A stretch of DNA of 19,941 nucleotides. Source: an uncultured Akkermansia sp. (GTDB lineage Bacteria; Verrucomicrobiota; Verrucomicrobiia; Verrucomicrobiales; Akkermansiaceae). The notes beneath the pieces were generated by a model. It saw nothing but the letters and a program-made list of their open reading frames with translations, was not told where the DNA came from and searched no databases. The translations under genes were made by a program, and so were the position numbers. Of this stretch, positions 7,056 to 14,378 are shown piece after piece. Each line of letters starts with the position of its first letter. Positions within the stretch are counted from its first letter, which is position 1. The stretch is from positions 1 through 19,941 of the forward strand of contig CAJGCV010000033.1 of the NCBI GenBank assembly GCA_904501915.1. Direction: 5' to 3'.

Positions 7056-7976
7056 TTGACGCTCACGGTAAAAATACCGCGCTCCGGGTATCTCCCATTT
7101 GTACCGGCGGGACTCCGCCACATAGCCGAACGAACCTTCATCGGGCACGTTGAAATCCGAGCGCTTGCGGGGAGGCGTGCGGCGGTTTTTCAGGTAATGC
7201 ACCACACCATGTCCCACTGCCTCAGCGTACTGGCGGGCGGTTTCCGGGTTGTTGAGGAAATTCACATGGTTGCGGTTGTTCATGAACGCCGCTTCCAGAA
7301 TAATGGCGGGGATACCGGCGTCATCGCACACGTTGAGCCAGCCGCCACCGCGGGAGGCATCCACATGGCGGGTCTCCACCGTGCATTCGCGCCCGCCATT
7401 CTCCATACCGTGGTTGAGAATCGTATGATTGAGCGTCTCTGCCACTGATTCTGCCAGAGCCCGCCCATTGTAACGGTTGGTCAGGATGAGGGCAGGCATA
7501 GCAGAGGTAGACCACCGCGAGCCCAGGCTGTTATGGTGCAGAAACACCATGGCGGGAGCTTTGCGATATACGGCATAATCAGCGCTGTTGATACCGGCAG
7601 CCACGCGGTCCGGCGAGTAAACGGAAGCCCGGCGGCGCAGCGTATCTGTGGGTTTGCCGAGGTGCTGCACATCGGCGCGTTTTGCCCAGGGTTTGTATTT
7701 CTCCCCCTCCGGGGCCATACCGCGGTTGCACACCACGCAGGCAAACCCGGCATCCTGAATCACTTTCCTGGTATAGTAGCAATACTCATACCAGAAATCA
7801 AACTCCGAGAGGCGTTTCCCATTGGCCAGCACCGGGGTGATGGCGCCGCTGTCGCGGCTGGAATGCCCGATATCCAGCACCACTGCTTCTGTAGGCGGGC
7901 CGGGAAAATCCACTTCCACAGCCGGCGCTGCACACGCGGCAACCAACAGCAGCAGAAGGTATGGAAGCAAACGCAT
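6909..7976 (-). CDS. N-acetylmuramoyl-L-alanine amidase (Amidase_3), lipoprotein
   Basis: Amidase_3 enzymes are zinc amidases that cut the bond between N-acetylmuramic acid and L-alanine, releasing stem peptides from peptidoglycan in the periplasm. Seen here: a short signal peptide with lipobox VAAC (Cys15), then DIGHSS with zinc ligand His38, SEFDF with Glu58, LHHNS with His147/148, and ILEAAFMNN with the catalytic Glu at about 228. After the catalytic domain (to ~265) comes an unusual basic tail of about 90 residues rich in Arg and Lys, possibly binding anionic cell-wall polymers; that is inference. The start overlaps the dnaB stop by one base (TGATG), so the two are cotranscribed. The tail end is encoded in the 147-bp overlap with the convergent membrane-protein gene. 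Confidence 0.9.
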   Translation of the reverse strand: MRLLPYLLLLLVAACAAPAVEVDFPGPPTEAVVLDIGHSSRDSGAITPVLANGKRLSEFDFWYEYCYYTRKVIQDAGFACVVCNRGMAPEGEKYKPWAKRADVQHLGKPTDTLRRRASVYSPDRVAAGINSADYAVYRKAPAMVFLHHNSLGSRWSTSAMPALILTNRYNGRALAESVAETLNHTILNHGMENGGRECTVETRHVDASRGGGWLNVCDDAGIPAIILEAAFMNNRNHVNFLNNPETARQYAEAVGHGVVHYLKNRRTPPRKRSDFNVPDEGSFGYVAESRRYKWEIPGARYFYRERQSTAGWKTDDAGSRRRKLVKRVTGQKGRKKLKRRTCEHKPRSIGADDKK

Positions 7977-9427
7977 CAGCCTTCTCCTTCTTCTTCATCG
8001 GCGCGCGGTATGCGCGGGGTGAACCGCATCAGCTCCGGTATGAAGGTGAGCGGAATATCACCCGTAGGGCCATTTCGGTTCTTGGAAAGTGCCAGATTGG
8101 CATCCGAACCCACATTTTCGCGTTCCTCATCATCCTCCGCGTAATAAGCCATGCGGTACAGCAGGCCAATCATGTCGGCGTCCTGCTCGATAGCGCCGGA
8201 TTCACGCAAGTCACTCATCATGGGCACGCCCTTGTTCTTACCGGGGCGGTTTTCCGGGCCACGGTTCAGCTGAGCCAGGGCAATGATGGGCAGGTTGAGC
8301 TCCTTTGCCAGGCTCTTGAGACCGCCGGAAATTTCAGCAATTTCGCGTTCGCGGCTGTTCTGAGCCTGCTTGGTGTGGGAGCGCATGAGCTGCAGGTAGT
8401 CAATGCCTATGCAGCACAAATCCGGGTGGTCGCGCATGACGCGGCGGGCCTTGGCGCGCAGCTCGGCAATGGAGATTGCCGCGGTGTCATCAATCACAAT
8501 CTTACTGGCTTTGAGTTCGTTGATGGCGTATTTAATGCGTTTGAGGTCCTCCTTGACCACGCTGCCGCGCTGCGCCACCAGCACCTGCTTGCTCACGCCG
8601 CTGCGGGCGTAGAGCAGACGCTCCACCAGCTGCACGCTGGGCATTTCGCAGGAGAAGATGAGAATGGGCTTTTTGACATTCAGCGCCAGGTGCTCCATGA
8701 TATTGAGCAGGAACGAAGTCTTACCCATGGAGGGACGCGCGGCAATGATGAACAATTCACCACCTTTGAGCCCGTTAATCATGGTATCCAGGCGGGGGTA
8801 GCCCGTGGTGAGCCCCAGCACTTCGCCCTTGCTGCTCATCATGCGCTCCATGTTGGTCACAGCGGCGGCAATATCGGCACTCAGTTTCCATTCACCGCCC
8901 TTGTCTGTGCTCTGGCGGATTTTCAGCACCGCCTGTTCGGTTTCATCCAGCAGGGCATCCACCTCTGCCTCGCTGGTGTAGGCAGATTCGCTGGCCTGGT
9001 TAGCGGTCAGAATGATGCTGCGGCGTATGTATTTTTCCTTAAGGGTATCAAAATGCAGGTTGAACAACCCGGTATTGGTGGCATAGGAGAAGACATCCAT
9101 CAACCCGGAAGCGCCGCCTACTGCCTCCAGTTGCTTTTTATCCGCCAGCTGCTGCATGATGGAGGTCACGTCAATCGGGATGCCCTTATCGTAGCGTTCG
9201 CGGAATATCTCCCACAGAATACGGTGCGCGGGAATGTAGAAAAAGTCCCCGGTCATGCCCTTGGACACGCACTGCGACACAATATTGCTCGGGTCAATCG
9301 TCATCATGGCCAGCAGGCTCTTTTCCACCTGCGGGGCCTGAGGCATCACCACATTGGCGGCGGCCAGCGGGCGGGCGCCGGCTTTCAAATCAGGTTTCGC
9401 ATCCGTTTCTGGGCTCATGTTACTCAA
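7976..9427 (-). CDS. dnaB: Replicative DNA helicase DnaB
   Basis: DnaB is the hexameric 5'-3' helicase that opens the replication fork and recruits primase. The 483 aa carry the N-terminal DnaB domain (~30-130, starting PQVEKSLLA), a linker helix region, and the RecA-like ATPase with Walker A ARPSMGKTS (~230-238), SCEMPSVQLVERL (~259-271), Walker B GIDYLQL (~341-347), LAQLNR, and LRESGAIEQDAD. The C-terminus is intact and acidic (ADEEEGEG). No intein is present in the Walker A or Walker B region. It has its own promoter and is translationally coupled to the amidase gene downstream. Confidence 0.97.
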   Translation of the reverse strand: MSNMSPETDAKPDLKAGARPLAAANVVMPQAPQVEKSLLAMMTIDPSNIVSQCVSKGMTGDFFYIPAHRILWEIFRERYDKGIPIDVTSIMQQLADKKQLEAVGGASGLMDVFSYATNTGLFNLHFDTLKEKYIRRSIILTANQASESAYTSEAEVDALLDETEQAVLKIRQSTDKGGEWKLSADIAAAVTNMERMMSSKGEVLGLTTGYPRLDTMINGLKGGELFIIAARPSMGKTSFLLNIMEHLALNVKKPILIFSCEMPSVQLVERLLYARSGVSKQVLVAQRGSVVKEDLKRIKYAINELKASKIVIDDTAAISIAELRAKARRVMRDHPDLCCIGIDYLQLMRSHTKQAQNSREREIAEISGGLKSLAKELNLPIIALAQLNRGPENRPGKNKGVPMMSDLRESGAIEQDADMIGLLYRMAYYAEDDEERENVGSDANLALSKNRNGPTGDIPLTFIPELMRFTPRIPRADEEEGEG

Positions 9428-9442
9428 AGTGCTGCGGGTGGC

Positions 9443-9471
9443 ATGGTACTATTTCCTGTACTGTTTTTCAA
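9443..9471 (-). promoter_or_regulatory. Promoter of dnaB-amidase
   Basis: On the minus strand TTGAAA (9471-9466) and TACCAT (9448-9443) are spaced by 17 bases. The ATG is 15 bases past the -10, a leader of about 8 nt without a Shine-Dalgarno. Confidence 0.5.
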
Positions 9472-9531
9472 GTTCAAAAACAATCTCTCTCCAACCAAAA
9501 CTGAAAAATATCATTATTCTGCGCTTTTGCC

Positions 9532-9560
9532 TTGCATCGTGGTGGGGATACAGGTAGAAT
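9532..9560 (+). promoter_or_regulatory. Promoter of nagA
   Basis: TTGCAT (9532-9537), a 17-base spacer and TAGAAT (9555-9560). The leader would be about 48 nt, the longest in this window, and could carry an operator or post-transcriptional site; I see no clear palindrome in it. Confidence 0.65.
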
Positions 9561-9614
9561 TACTTCGTAAACAGTAGGAATGACCCTGCTGTGTACCCCT
9601 AATACTCACTGATT

Positions 9615-10757
9615 ATGAAGACACTTATTACAAACGCCCATATCATCTCCCCCGGCATCGATCTGCCCGGCGGCTCTGTTCTTGTGGAAGGCAGCAAGAT
9701 TATCGCTGTGCTGCAGCCCGGCGAGACTGCCGAAGCTGACAAGACCATCGACGCCGGCGGCAACATGCTCATGCCCGGCTTCATCGACATCCACTCCCAC
9801 GGCGCCGGTGGCTGCGACACCTGCGACTGCACGGTGGAAAGCATCCGCACCATCGCCGACTGCAAGATGAAGGAAGGCGTGACCACCTGGCTGCCCACCA
9901 CCCTGACCCTGGGCACCAAGACCCTGGCCGATGTCTGCACCGTGGTGAAGGAATACGCCGCCAGTCCGAATGGCTCCAAGACCCCCGGCGTGCACCTGGA
10001 AGGGCCCTACATCAACCCGAAGCAGTGCGGCGCCCAGAACCCCGCTTTCGTGCGCCCGGCAGACTATGAGGAAGTCGCCATGCTCAACGACATTTACCCG
10101 GTGCTGCTCATCTCCATGGCTCCGGAAATGCCCGGCTCCATCGACTTCATCAACAAAGCCACCGCAGCCGGCATCACCTGCTCCGCCGGTCACTCTGCCG
10201 CCAGCTATGCCGACTTCAAGAAAGCCAAGGCAGCCGGTCTGAAACACCTGACCCACTTCTGCAACCAGATGAGCCCCCAGCACCACCGCGAAATCGGTCT
10301 TGTGGGCTCCGGCATGCTTGATAAGGACATCAAGATTGAAATCATCTGCGACAAGATTCACCTGTGCGAGGACATGCTCAAGCTCACCTTCACCAACAAG
10401 GGCATTGACCAGATGATTATGATTACCGACTCCCTGGCATGCTCCTGGATGCCCGATGGCCCCGGCCAGCTGGGCGGCCTGCCCATCATCGTGAAGGGCG
10501 GCGTGGCACGCCTGGAAAGCGGCAACCTGGCCGGCTCCACCCTGCGCTATGCCAAGGGTCTCAAGAACGTGCAGGAACTCACCGGCAAACCGCTCTGCGA
10601 ACTGGTGAAAGCCACCTCCTGGAACCAGGCTCAGAGCCTCGGCCTGCACGATCTCGGCAAGATTGCCCCTGGCTACACCGCTGACATGGTGGTGCTCAAC
10701 GCGGAGTACGACACCGTGATGACCATCATCGACGGCGAACTGCGCTACCAGGCCTGA
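9615..10757 (+). CDS. nagA: N-acetylglucosamine-6-phosphate deacetylase
   Basis: NagA removes the acetyl group from GlcNAc-6-phosphate in the cytoplasm, giving glucosamine-6-phosphate for catabolism or cell-wall recycling. The 380 aa show amidohydrolase marks: PGFIDIHSHG with the HxH at 60-62, HLEGPYIN with metal-binding Glu129, SAGHSA with His193, LTHFCNQM with His214, DKIHL with His249, and ITDS with the catalytic Asp272. Codon use is very biased toward AAG, GGC, CTG and C-ending codons, more than in the neighbours, which suggests high expression. No Shine-Dalgarno precedes the ATG. A GC-rich hairpin follows the stop. In a mucin- or chitin-using organism this enzyme would be central; the substrate source is inference. 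Confidence 0.95.
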   Translation: MKTLITNAHIISPGIDLPGGSVLVEGSKIIAVLQPGETAEADKTIDAGGNMLMPGFIDIHSHGAGGCDTCDCTVESIRTIADCKMKEGVTTWLPTTLTLGTKTLADVCTVVKEYAASPNGSKTPGVHLEGPYINPKQCGAQNPAFVRPADYEEVAMLNDIYPVLLISMAPEMPGSIDFINKATAAGITCSAGHSAASYADFKKAKAAGLKHLTHFCNQMSPQHHREIGLVGSGMLDKDIKIEIICDKIHLCEDMLKLTFTNKGIDQMIMITDSLACSWMPDGPGQLGGLPIIVKGGVARLESGNLAGSTLRYAKGLKNVQELTGKPLCELVKATSWNQAQSLGLHDLGKIAPGYTADMVVLNAEYDTVMTIIDGELRYQA

Positions 10758-10774
10758 AGCTGAATTCAACCCAC

Positions 10775-10798
10775 GCGGGGTGCCCGCCGGCACCCCGC
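10775..10798 (+). terminator. GC-rich hairpin after nagA
   Basis: A perfect 10-bp stem GCGGGGTGCC/GGCACCCCGC with a four-base loop lies 17 bases after the nagA stop. No T-run follows, so it may act as an attenuator or mRNA-stabilising stem between nagA and the next gene rather than a full terminator. Confidence 0.45.
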
Positions 10799-10833
10799 AG
10801 CAACTTCTCTCTCCACCTCCTCCACTCACTGCC

Positions 10834-11601
10834 ATGCTCATTTCCCCCCTTGCCCGCAAAATCTGCCAGAAGAAAGGAATAGACCCCGCCACACTGCGCG
10901 GCACCGGGCCACGCGGACGCATCATGGCGGCAGATGTGGATACCCCGGCGGCAAGCACCCCGCCCCGCCGCCACGGCGAAACCGTGGTGCAGGATTTTGC
11001 CATACCCCCGACCGGGCCGGAGGTGGACGGATACTACGTGTACGACAATGTGGTGAATATGGGAGCGCTGGCCCGCATCAGCCTGCCCATTGCCGTACAG
11101 TGCGAAAAGCTGCTGGAGCAGCGCTACGCCCTGTTTGATTTCATTATCCGCGCAGCGGTGAAAGCCTGCATGGAGCACCGCAGCTGGCTGCCCGAGGGCG
11201 AAGAAGTCAACCTGCTGCTCTTTGCCGAATCGGGCAAGAAGGTGATGCACATCCGCGATGCAGCCCGCAAGAGCGTATACCGCATTGCCAAGGAACGCCA
11301 GAAAGAGAACACGGACATTCCGGCTGGTTTCTGCCCGCATATCACCGTGTGCGACACCGATACCACCCGCCAGCAGATAGCCGATTCCCTGGGCTGCAAC
11401 CACCGCCCGCAATTTGCCTTTGTCACGCGGGGGCACTCACCCAAAACAGAAATCCGCGCAGGTGGTGAAGACCTCCGCTCCGTGGATTTGCCCTACACAT
11501 TCTTCATTTCCAACACACTGGAACCGGCTGTTGCCAACCGCATAGCCGCGCGCCTGGGCGCCCTGCTGTATAATCCGGTTAACCTGCTGATGCAGAGCTG
11601 A
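10834..11601 (+). CDS. E3-binding domain protein with degenerate E2-type acyltransferase domain
   Basis: From the ATG at 10834 (255 aa) the protein opens directly with a peripheral subunit-binding domain: ISPLARKICQKKGIDPATL then GTGPRGRI and ADV (residues 3-35). In 2-oxoacid dehydrogenase complexes this domain docks E1 or E3 on the E2 core. After a Pro-rich linker (~38-65), residues ~70-255 follow the outline of the E2 catalytic domain: LFDFIIRAAVKACMEH (~100-115), a GFCPHITVCD segment, and a C-terminal ANRIAARLGALLYNPVNLLM. The lipoyl domain is missing, and the catalytic HxxxDG is replaced near NTLEPA (~227-232). It is probably not an acyltransferase; a docking or structural role is inference. 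An ATG-less extension upstream to 10780 is unlikely. Confidence 0.8.
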   Translation: MLISPLARKICQKKGIDPATLRGTGPRGRIMAADVDTPAASTPPRRHGETVVQDFAIPPTGPEVDGYYVYDNVVNMGALARISLPIAVQCEKLLEQRYALFDFIIRAAVKACMEHRSWLPEGEEVNLLLFAESGKKVMHIRDAARKSVYRIAKERQKENTDIPAGFCPHITVCDTDTTRQQIADSLGCNHRPQFAFVTRGHSPKTEIRAGGEDLRSVDLPYTFFISNTLEPAVANRIAARLGALLYNPVNLLMQS

Positions 11602-11672
11602 GCCAGCGCATCCCGACAAATGAGGGATTCGGGGCGGAGCACAGGATCTCAGTCCTGCCCCCCTCCACGGCC

Positions 11673-12434
11673 TTACCTGGGACGGCGGAAAACGCTCAGA
11701 TACTGCCAGTTGATATAGCCGAGGTAGCCCAGAATCAGCACATTGAACCACTGGGCTTCCAGCAAGGCCCAGATGCCCAGCCCGGCGCATACCACCAGCC
11801 CCAGCACGCAGGGAATTTTGTAGTTATTGAGCACAGAACCCAGCAATTTTCCGCCATCCAGCGGAAAGACGGGCAGCAGGTTGAACAAGCTCCACCAGAA
11901 ACACACCAGCATACCGGTGGTGTAGAACTGTATAAGAAACTCCGGCACAGAGTGCGTATAAAGCCCCACCATCAGCTGCTGCTGCAAATCCAGGCTCAGC
12001 GTATCGGCCCAGGGCATTTCAAATGCCAGACGAAGCCCCACCCAGGCATTTCCTATCTGCAACCCGAACATCAACCCCAGCAGAGCACCCAGCAGCAGTG
12101 ATGCCAGCGGTCCGGCCAGCAAGGTCAGCATGAACCCCCGGCGCGTGGCAGATAACGTGCTGAAAGACGTAGTGCCGCCCATACCGGCAATCTCGATACC
12201 CTCCACCTGAGCCCCGGTACTGCGCCCGGTAAGCGCGTGCCCGAACTCATGCACCAGCAGCACCAGCATAGCTGCCACCACAAACGTCAGCACACGCCTC
12301 ATATCCCCTCCGTCATCCACCCCGAACGCGCCGCCAAGTATAGCCAGCACCACCCAGGATATGGGCTGAATGCGCACAGGAATGCCAAAAAGTGAAAACC
12401 GGAGGGTCCAGGCAGAAGAATTCGGGCTGCTCAT
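11673..12434 (-). CDS. Site-2-protease-type zinc metalloprotease (peptidase M50)
   Basis: M50 proteases cut substrates within the membrane and are often used for sigma-factor release or signal-peptide turnover. The 253 aa have zinc motif HEFGH (62-66) inside a membrane segment, and the second motif NLLPVFPLDGGK (185-196) with the third metal ligand Asp. About five or six membrane segments are predicted. No PDZ or CBS domain is present, so this is a minimal SpoIVFB-like form. The start ATG at 12434 is only 6 bases from the promoter -10, so the message is probably leaderless. It is convergent with the E2-like gene; the 71 bases between them show no clear terminator. Confidence 0.9.
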   Translation of the reverse strand: MSSPNSSAWTLRFSLFGIPVRIQPISWVVLAILGGAFGVDDGGDMRRVLTFVVAAMLVLLVHEFGHALTGRSTGAQVEGIEIAGMGGTTSFSTLSATRRGFMLTLLAGPLASLLLGALLGLMFGLQIGNAWVGLRLAFEMPWADTLSLDLQQQLMVGLYTHSVPEFLIQFYTTGMLVCFWWSLFNLLPVFPLDGGKLLGSVLNNYKIPCVLGLVVCAGLGIWALLEAQWFNVLILGYLGYINWQYLSVFRRPR

Positions 12435-12440
12435 GGGCGT

Positions 12441-12470
12441 ATTTTACCCCTTTTGAGACCCAATTTGCAA
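12441..12470 (-). promoter_or_regulatory. Promoter of the M50 protease gene
   Basis: On the minus strand TTGCAA (12470-12465), 18 bases, TAAAAT (12446-12441). Normal -10 to start-site spacing puts transcription initiation at or next to the A of the start codon. Confidence 0.65.
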
Positions 12471-12498
12471 TAAAAATTCATTTTTTTCCAAAAAAGAC

Positions 12499-12527
12499 TT
12501 GCAATGATGCGGGCAAAGTAGTAATAT
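12499..12527 (+). promoter_or_regulatory. Promoter of tRNA-Asn
   Basis: TTGCAA (12499-12504), 17 bases, TAATAT (12522-12527), about 32 bases before the mature tRNA. Confidence 0.65.
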
Positions 12528-12559
12528 CTGCCCGCACCCCGGCTACGGGGGAAGCAAAA

Positions 12560-12631
12560 TCCGGCGTAGCTCAGCGGAAGAGCGGATGACTGTTAATCAT
12601 TAGGTCGTTGGTTCGATCCCAACCGCCGGAG
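12560..12631 (+). tRNA. tRNA-Asn, anticodon GTT
   Basis: Complete cloverleaf: acceptor TCCGGCG (12560-12566) with CGCCGGA (12624-12630), D-arm GCTC...GAGC, anticodon loop CTGTTAA with GTT, T-arm GTTGG-TTCGATC-CCAAC, discriminator G12631. CCA is not encoded. Confidence 0.97.
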
Positions 12632-12632
12632 T

Positions 12633-12673
12633 AAGAAGCCCAGCAAGTCAACTTGCCGGGCTTCTTTGTTTTT
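12633..12673 (+). terminator. Rho-independent terminator of tRNA-Asn
   Basis: The stem AGAAGCCC-a-GCAAGT / ACTTGC-c-GGGCTTCT with a two-base centre (effectively a 4-6 base loop) is followed by TTGTTTTT. It starts two bases after the tRNA and ends three bases before the ridA -35 element. Confidence 0.92.
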
Positions 12674-12675
12674 CC

Positions 12676-12704
12676 TTGCCAAGCGGGCTTCTGCGGTGTA
12701 TGCT
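12676..12704 (+). promoter_or_regulatory. Promoter of ridA-coaC-FHA unit
   Basis: TTGCCA (12676-12681), 17 bases, TATGCT (12699-12704). The chosen ATG lies 27 bases past the -10; an upstream in-frame ATG at 12666 precedes the promoter and is therefore rejected. Confidence 0.55.
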
Positions 12705-12731
12705 GGCATCAGCCAAAGTAACGATACGATT

Positions 12732-13202
12732 ATGAATTTCAATTTCGAAGCACTTGAAAAGAAAGGGCTGAAGCTCAACCCCGCCCCCGCACCTGTTGGT
12801 TCCTATGTTCAGTGCATCCGCACCGGCAATTACCTGCACCTCTCCGGCGGCATCTCCATCAACGGTGATGTGGCCATCTACGGCAAGCTCGGGGCAGAAG
12901 TCAGCATCGAGGAAGGTCAGCGCGCCGCCCAGGCCGCCATCCTGAACCGTCTGGCCGTGATCCAGGCCGAGCTGGGCAGCTTTGCCCCGCTGCGCAAAAT
13001 TGTGGCGGTGAATGGTTTTGTGAACTGCACGCCCGATTTCACCGACCAGGCGAAGGTGCTCAACGGCGCTTCAGACCTGCTGGTGGAACTGCTGGGACCG
13101 GAAGCCGCGCACACCCGCTCTGCCGTGGGCGTGCCGAGCCTGCCGCTCGGCGTGGCTGTGGAAATCAACATGATTGTGGAGTTCGACCCCTCCGCCTGCT
13201 GA
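12732..13202 (+). CDS. RidA/YjgF family protein (enamine/imine deaminase-like)
   Basis: RidA-family proteins hydrolyse reactive enamines and imines released by PLP enzymes such as threonine dehydratase. The 156 aa belong to the longer YjgF branch: NYLHLSGG (~33-40), EGQRAAQAAILNRLAVI (~61-77), and the C-terminal signature HTRSAVGVPSLPLGVAVEI (~127-145). Arg129 matches the conserved arginine that binds the substrate carboxylate in RidA. It may be a paralogue with another substrate, as this branch is less studied. The ATG at 12732 is preferred over 12666 because the promoter lies between them. It leads an apparent three-gene unit with coaC (27-base gap) and the FHA-like gene. Confidence 0.92.
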   Translation: MNFNFEALEKKGLKLNPAPAPVGSYVQCIRTGNYLHLSGGISINGDVAIYGKLGAEVSIEEGQRAAQAAILNRLAVIQAELGSFAPLRKIVAVNGFVNCTPDFTDQAKVLNGASDLLVELLGPEAAHTRSAVGVPSLPLGVAVEINMIVEFDPSAC

Positions 13203-13229
13203 TAAAAACGCTCTGCCACCGAAAGCGCC

Positions 13230-13781
13230 ATGGCAACAATCGTACTGGGAGTCTGCGGTTCCATTGCGGCATATAAAGCAGCCGGCGTGGCATCGCGACT
13301 AGTCAAGCTGGGGCACGAGGTGCACTGCGTGTGCACCCCTGCCGCGCTTGAATTCGTGACCCCGCTCACGCTCATGACGCTTTCGCGCAATCCGGTTATC
13401 ACCACGTTTGAAGATGAAACCGGCAGCTGGGTACCCGTGCACATTGACCTGGCGCAGCGCGCCGATGTGCTGGCCATAGTGCCCGCCTCTGCCAACACCA
13501 TGGCCTGCATGGCGCACGGCCAATGCCCGAACGCCCTGACCAGCCTGTATCTGGCATACCGCGGGCCGGTGCTCATCTTCCCCGCCATGAACGGCATGAT
13601 GTGGGAACACCCCGCCACCCAGGCTAACGCAGCCGCACTGGCAGCACGCAAGGGGCACAGTATCATCGGCCCGGCGGAGGAAGGCATGCTTGCCTGCGGC
13701 ACATGCGGCAAGGGACGCCTGGTGGATGAAGAGCAGATTATTCAAACCATTGAGGAGGCAATAGACAACCTCAGCAAGTAG
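13230..13781 (+). CDS. coaC: Phosphopantothenoylcysteine decarboxylase (flavoprotein, stand-alone CoaC)
   Basis: CoaC decarboxylates 4'-phosphopantothenoylcysteine to 4'-phosphopantetheine, the third step of CoA synthesis, using FMN. The 183 aa show GVCGSIAAYKA at the N-terminus (FMN binding), VHIDLAQRAD with the catalytic His at about 71, PASANTMACMAHG (~85-97), PAMNGMMWEHPA (~118-129) and the substrate clamp GMLACGTCGKGRL (~152-164) with Cys156. Many bacteria fuse this to CoaB; here it stands alone and no CoaB is in the window. The HFCD family also includes peptidyl-cysteine decarboxylases and prenyltransferases (UbiX), but the PAMN and LACG motifs favour CoaC. Confidence 0.9.
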   Translation: MATIVLGVCGSIAAYKAAGVASRLVKLGHEVHCVCTPAALEFVTPLTLMTLSRNPVITTFEDETGSWVPVHIDLAQRADVLAIVPASANTMACMAHGQCPNALTSLYLAYRGPVLIFPAMNGMMWEHPATQANAAALAARKGHSIIGPAEEGMLACGTCGKGRLVDEEQIIQTIEEAIDNLSK

Positions 13782-13801
13782 CATTCAGAAAAAACACATA
13801 T

Positions 13802-14371
13802 ATGGCATACATCGACCTCATCGATTCTGTAGGCAAAGATTTACGTTTCCTCCTTCCGGATGATGGCTCAGCAGTTATCATCGGCAGCGGCGCAGATTGC
13901 CACATTTCCCTGCCGCATATTCCTGATATGCTGCCGCAGCACTGCATCATATCCATTCAACCGGAAGGTCGCGTGCTCTCACCCGCCGTTGAAGGCGCCA
14001 CCATTCTGGCAGAAGGAAACCTGGTGCAAGCCGTTGTTCTCATGCCGCACGTTGTATACAGCCTCGGCTCAACGATGCTCATGTATAATGATGAGGCAAC
14101 CGCCGCACCAGACACCGCCCCCCCCGCACAAGAGGTCACCCAGGAACCGGAGTCTGAGCCTGAAAAAGCAGCACCCAGGAAGAAGAAGAAGAAAAAGGCG
14201 AAACACACTCAGGTAACCACCGTTGTACAGACTGTAGAAGATGGAGTCATTCACATCATTCTGCGCCGTCTCTATGTCATAGCCATTCTGGCGCTGGCAT
14301 TCCTGGCGGGGCTCACCATCCGCTGCTGGATGACAAGCGGTGAGTACTTCATCGACAAACTGCTCAAATAA
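13802..14371 (+). CDS. FHA-like domain protein with C-terminal membrane anchor
   Basis: No named family. Residues ~1-97 resemble a forkhead-associated fold: VIIGSGADCHISLPHIPDML then PQHCIIS, that is a G-S turn, a D-x-x-I-x-L-P strand and a Q-H loop where canonical FHA domains have S-x-x-H. The phosphothreonine-binding Arg and Ser are not both evident, so phosphopeptide binding is doubtful. A Pro/Glu-rich linker (~100-124), a Lys cluster (127-132) and one membrane segment (~155-174) follow, with a short tail. The basic cluster before the membrane segment suggests the FHA part stays in the cytoplasm. It sits 20 bases after coaC and ends 7 bases from a convergent gene. Confidence 0.78.
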   Translation: MAYIDLIDSVGKDLRFLLPDDGSAVIIGSGADCHISLPHIPDMLPQHCIISIQPEGRVLSPAVEGATILAEGNLVQAVVLMPHVVYSLGSTMLMYNDEATAAPDTAPPAQEVTQEPESEPEKAAPRKKKKKKAKHTQVTTVVQTVEDGVIHIILRRLYVIAILALAFLAGLTIRCWMTSGEYFIDKLLK

Positions 14372-14378
14372 AGTCCCT

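Noticed and set aside
7961..9577. Long plus-strand open frame (538 codons)
   Set aside because: It is antisense to dnaB and overlaps the dnaB and nagA promoters; its protein has no recognisable domain and is His/Gln-rich as expected of a shadow frame.
9606..11003. Long minus-strand open frame (465 codons)
   Set aside because: It is antisense to nagA, which has a full motif set and strong codon bias, and to the start of the E2-like gene.
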